Shown here piece after piece: positions 33,791 to 35,158 of a stretch of 35,158 bases of DNA (position 1 is the first letter of the stretch; each line of letters starts with the position of its first letter). The stretch is from Muribaculaceae bacterium (GTDB lineage Bacteria; Bacteroidota; Bacteroidia; Bacteroidales; Muribaculaceae), in assembly GCA_016281825.1 (NCBI GenBank), contig JAEEJI010000199.1, positions 1-35,158 of the forward strand, in the 5' to 3' direction. The position numbers were made by a program, and so were the translations under genes. The notes under the pieces were generated by a model. It saw nothing but the letters and a program-made list of their open reading frames with translations, had not been told where the DNA came from and searched no databases.

Positions 33791-34725
33791 CGCAGTCGGC
33801 GGTTGGTGGCGACGCACCAGCGCAGCAAGCGTGGCCAGCGCAACAGCAGGTGCAGCACGCGCGTCTTGGTGCGGAGGCCGGCAGTAGGGTAGGAGAGGAC
33901 CTGACGGTACCATGGGTCTGCCGGGTCGATGGTGCCACACAAGAACGCCAGGCGGTCAATCTCCATGCCACGCAAGGCGGCCTCGTGTTGTTCAAGCACA
34001 TCACGGCCACGTAAGTTATCACGAATCAAACTGAAGTATTCCCGCCACAACTCCTGGCGGTGCAACGGCCCGGATATCGACAACGAGGAGGGGTTGAAGA
34101 AGTAGTTATATACCACATCATTGAAAATGCCCACACGTTGCACATGCGCAGTGAGGCGGATGAGCATAAATGTGTCCTCGCTAGGCAGACGCAAGTCGGT
34201 GGGCGGGAAAATGTCGTCATGCCACAACTCGCGGCGGCTGATGCTACCCCAGAGCGCGCAGATGCAGCGAGGGTCTAGCAAGTGCTGCAAGAATTCCTCA
34301 CCCGTGAAGACGCCTGTCATCTCATGGCCGATGGTGCGCTGGTTGCCATCAACAACGCGGCTATAGCAACCATAGGCAAGATCCAATTGGTCGGCAATGA
34401 TGTGGCGGTAGAGCGTGGCAAGGGCACCCGACGGCAACGTGTCATCGCTGTCGACATGAACGACATATTCGCCTCGCGCGGCGCGAAGCCCGGCACGACG
34501 CGCCTCGGCAAGACCCGCATTGGCTTGATGCACAACTGTCACGAAATCATGACGCGCGGCATAGCCGTCACAAAGCTCACCTGCACCGTCGGGCGAACCG
34601 TCATCCACCAGCACCACCTCCAGACCGTCAAACGACTGTGCCAACACACTATCGATGCAGCGGGGCAGCGTCGATGCGGTGTTATACACAGGGATGATGA
34701 CTGATATGGCGGGTTGTTTTCCCAT
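33766..34725 (-). CDS. Family 2 glycosyltransferase
   Basis: The product is 319 residues. The N-terminal GT-A fold has ISVIIPVYNTASTLPRCIDS, VVLVDDGSPDGAG with the nucleotide-sugar Asp, VVHQANAGLAEARRAG, and the DxD-type VVHVDSDDTLPSGAL (about residues 91-105). The C-terminal part (about 220-319) is helical and basic, with no clear membrane helix. It should move a sugar from an activated donor to a glycan or lipid acceptor on the cytoplasmic side; donor and acceptor are unknown. The gene converges with and overlaps the second kinase by 25 bp. It is divergent from another likely glycosyltransferase at the window end, so a surface polysaccharide cluster may begin here. Confidence 0.93.
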   Translation of the reverse strand: MGKQPAISVIIPVYNTASTLPRCIDSVLAQSFDGLEVVLVDDGSPDGAGELCDGYAARHDFVTVVHQANAGLAEARRAGLRAARGEYVVHVDSDDTLPSGALATLYRHIIADQLDLAYGCYSRVVDGNQRTIGHEMTGVFTGEEFLQHLLDPRCICALWGSISRRELWHDDIFPPTDLRLPSEDTFMLIRLTAHVQRVGIFNDVVYNYFFNPSSLSISGPLHRQELWREYFSLIRDNLRGRDVLEQHEAALRGMEIDRLAFLCGTIDPADPWYRQVLSYPTAGLRTKTRVLHLLLRWPRLLRWCVATNRRLRYSMGKRP

Positions 34726-34745
34726 CTTTTAAAACTTTGAGTTTT

Positions 34746-34776
34746 CAAAGGTACGAATAAGCGAGAGAAAAGACAA
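34746..34776 (-). promoter_or_regulatory. Promoter of the family 2 glycosyltransferase gene
   Basis: On the minus strand TTG (complement of 34774-34776), 20-bp spacer, TACCTTTG (complement of 34746-34753), about 21 bp before the ATG. Confidence 0.68.
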
Positions 34777-34838
34777 AAATAATGACCGCAGGTTATATTT
34801 TTTTGTCTATTTCCGAGCGAAAGTACCTTAGGCGGAGC

Positions 34839-34869
34839 CAAAGGTACGAAAAAAGTGCTACATTTGCAA
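34839..34869 (-). promoter_or_regulatory. Second candidate promoter for the same glycosyltransferase gene
   Basis: A second minus-strand TTG, 20 bp, TACCTTTG set. CAAAGGTACGAA is repeated exactly at both sites 93 bp apart. It overlaps the plus-strand -7 box of the divergent gene. Confidence 0.42.
34859..34866 (+). promoter_or_regulatory. -7 element of the last gene
   Basis: TACATTTG fits TAnnTTTG, 19 bp before the ATG; no -33 TTG is present at the expected spacing. Confidence 0.45.
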
Positions 34870-34885
34870 AAAAATCTGCTAACGC

Positions 34886-35158
34886 ATGAAAATTTTGGTC
34901 ATCAATCCCATCCTCTACACCAGCGAAGGGTCGCAGGTGCACCGCGTCGCTACCATCAAGGATACGATGATTCACGCGATGTGCCTGGGGTTCCGCCATC
35001 TGGGTCATGAGGTGACGTTAGCGGCGGTCGATGACTATCGTCCCACGGCCGACGAGCAGTATGACTTCAAGGTGCTGTGGTTTCGTGACACATTGCGTTG
35101 GCTGTTGCCCTCGCCGCTGCCTTGCCCATGGGGTCTACGCAGTTACCTCAAGCACCAC
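34886..35158 (+). CDS. Partial gene, probable GT4-like glycosyltransferase N-terminus
   Basis: An open frame of 91 codons runs off the window end and is absent from the ORF track for that reason. It begins MKILVINPILYTSEGSQVHR and continues HAMCLGFRHLGHEVTLAAVD. A beta strand, a Ser/Gly-containing loop and a helix followed by a second strand is the usual start of GT-B family 4 glycosyltransferases. The C-terminal donor-binding half is outside the window, so the family call is moderate. It has a -7 box 19 bp upstream and is divergent from the family 2 glycosyltransferase gene. Confidence 0.7.
   Translation, partial: MKILVINPILYTSEGSQVHRVATIKDTMIHAMCLGFRHLGHEVTLAAVDDYRPTADEQYDFKVLWFRDTLRWLLPSPLPCPWGLRSYLKHH

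Noticed and set aside
1-35158. rRNA, tRNA, prophage or insertion-sequence genes
   Set aside because: No cloverleaf, rRNA-like segment, transposase or phage structural gene was seen on either strand by eye. A tRNAscan run would settle the tRNA part.

Overview
The window looks like a chromosomal segment of a gut-type member of the Bacteroidales (Prevotellaceae or Muribaculaceae are the best guesses). Support comes from promoters of the Bacteroidetes form (TTG, about 20 bp, TAnnTTTG), the absence of clear Shine-Dalgarno sequences, a PorX regulator, a TonB-receptor-like barrel, and many secreted multi-domain proteins with a shared C-terminal tail. No rRNA, tRNA, CRISPR array, transposase or phage gene was seen.

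Layout. (1) 1-7750: four consecutive plus-strand genes for modular secreted proteins. Each has its own hairpin terminator. They share a beta-sandwich module near the C-terminus; three end in an almost identical 48-residue tail and the first ends in a dockerin-like repeat. (2) 7867-11478, minus strand: a DUF2795 protein, a PduO-type corrinoid adenosyltransferase overlapping a LOG-family protein, a biotin-protein ligase (birA), tsaE and a membrane-anchored TPR protein. (3) 11793-13993, plus strand: a zinc-ribbon membrane protein followed by porX, the response regulator/PglZ protein linked to type IX secretion. (4) 14129-23032, minus strand: an outer-membrane barrel protein and a 2132-residue secreted protein with CUB-like, BNR-associated, beta-helix and DUF4465-like parts and the same family of C-terminal tail. 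A cobalamin riboswitch lies directly upstream of the giant gene on the same strand. (5) 23851-26979, minus strand: two related DNA/RNA non-specific endonucleases and a serine hydrolase flanked by 72-75 bp direct repeats. (6) 27291-32314, plus strand: a TolB-like secreted propeller overlapping a 1374-residue amidase/propeller/Big_2 protein, again with the C-terminal tail. (7) 32472 to the end: a tandem pair of deoxynucleoside kinases, a family 2 glycosyltransferase converging on and overlapping the second kinase, and the first 91 codons of a divergent gene, probably another glycosyltransferase.

How it fits together. Five proteins carry a common tail (YxNxxGxxSxxxFxGVNIxVTxYxDGT, then VTKVxK) that resembles a type IX secretion sorting domain, and porX lies among them. 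The most plausible reading is a chromosomal neighbourhood of type IX cargo. The most unusual element is the cobalamin riboswitch, which seems to control the giant cargo protein rather than a btuB transporter. Intergenic DNA is dense in several small repeat families: 7-bp tandem arrays, C/G-run hairpins, TGCA-rich repeats, TCTACCA repeats and a perfect 23-bp palindrome. Some of these encode the last residues and stop codon of the adjacent genes.
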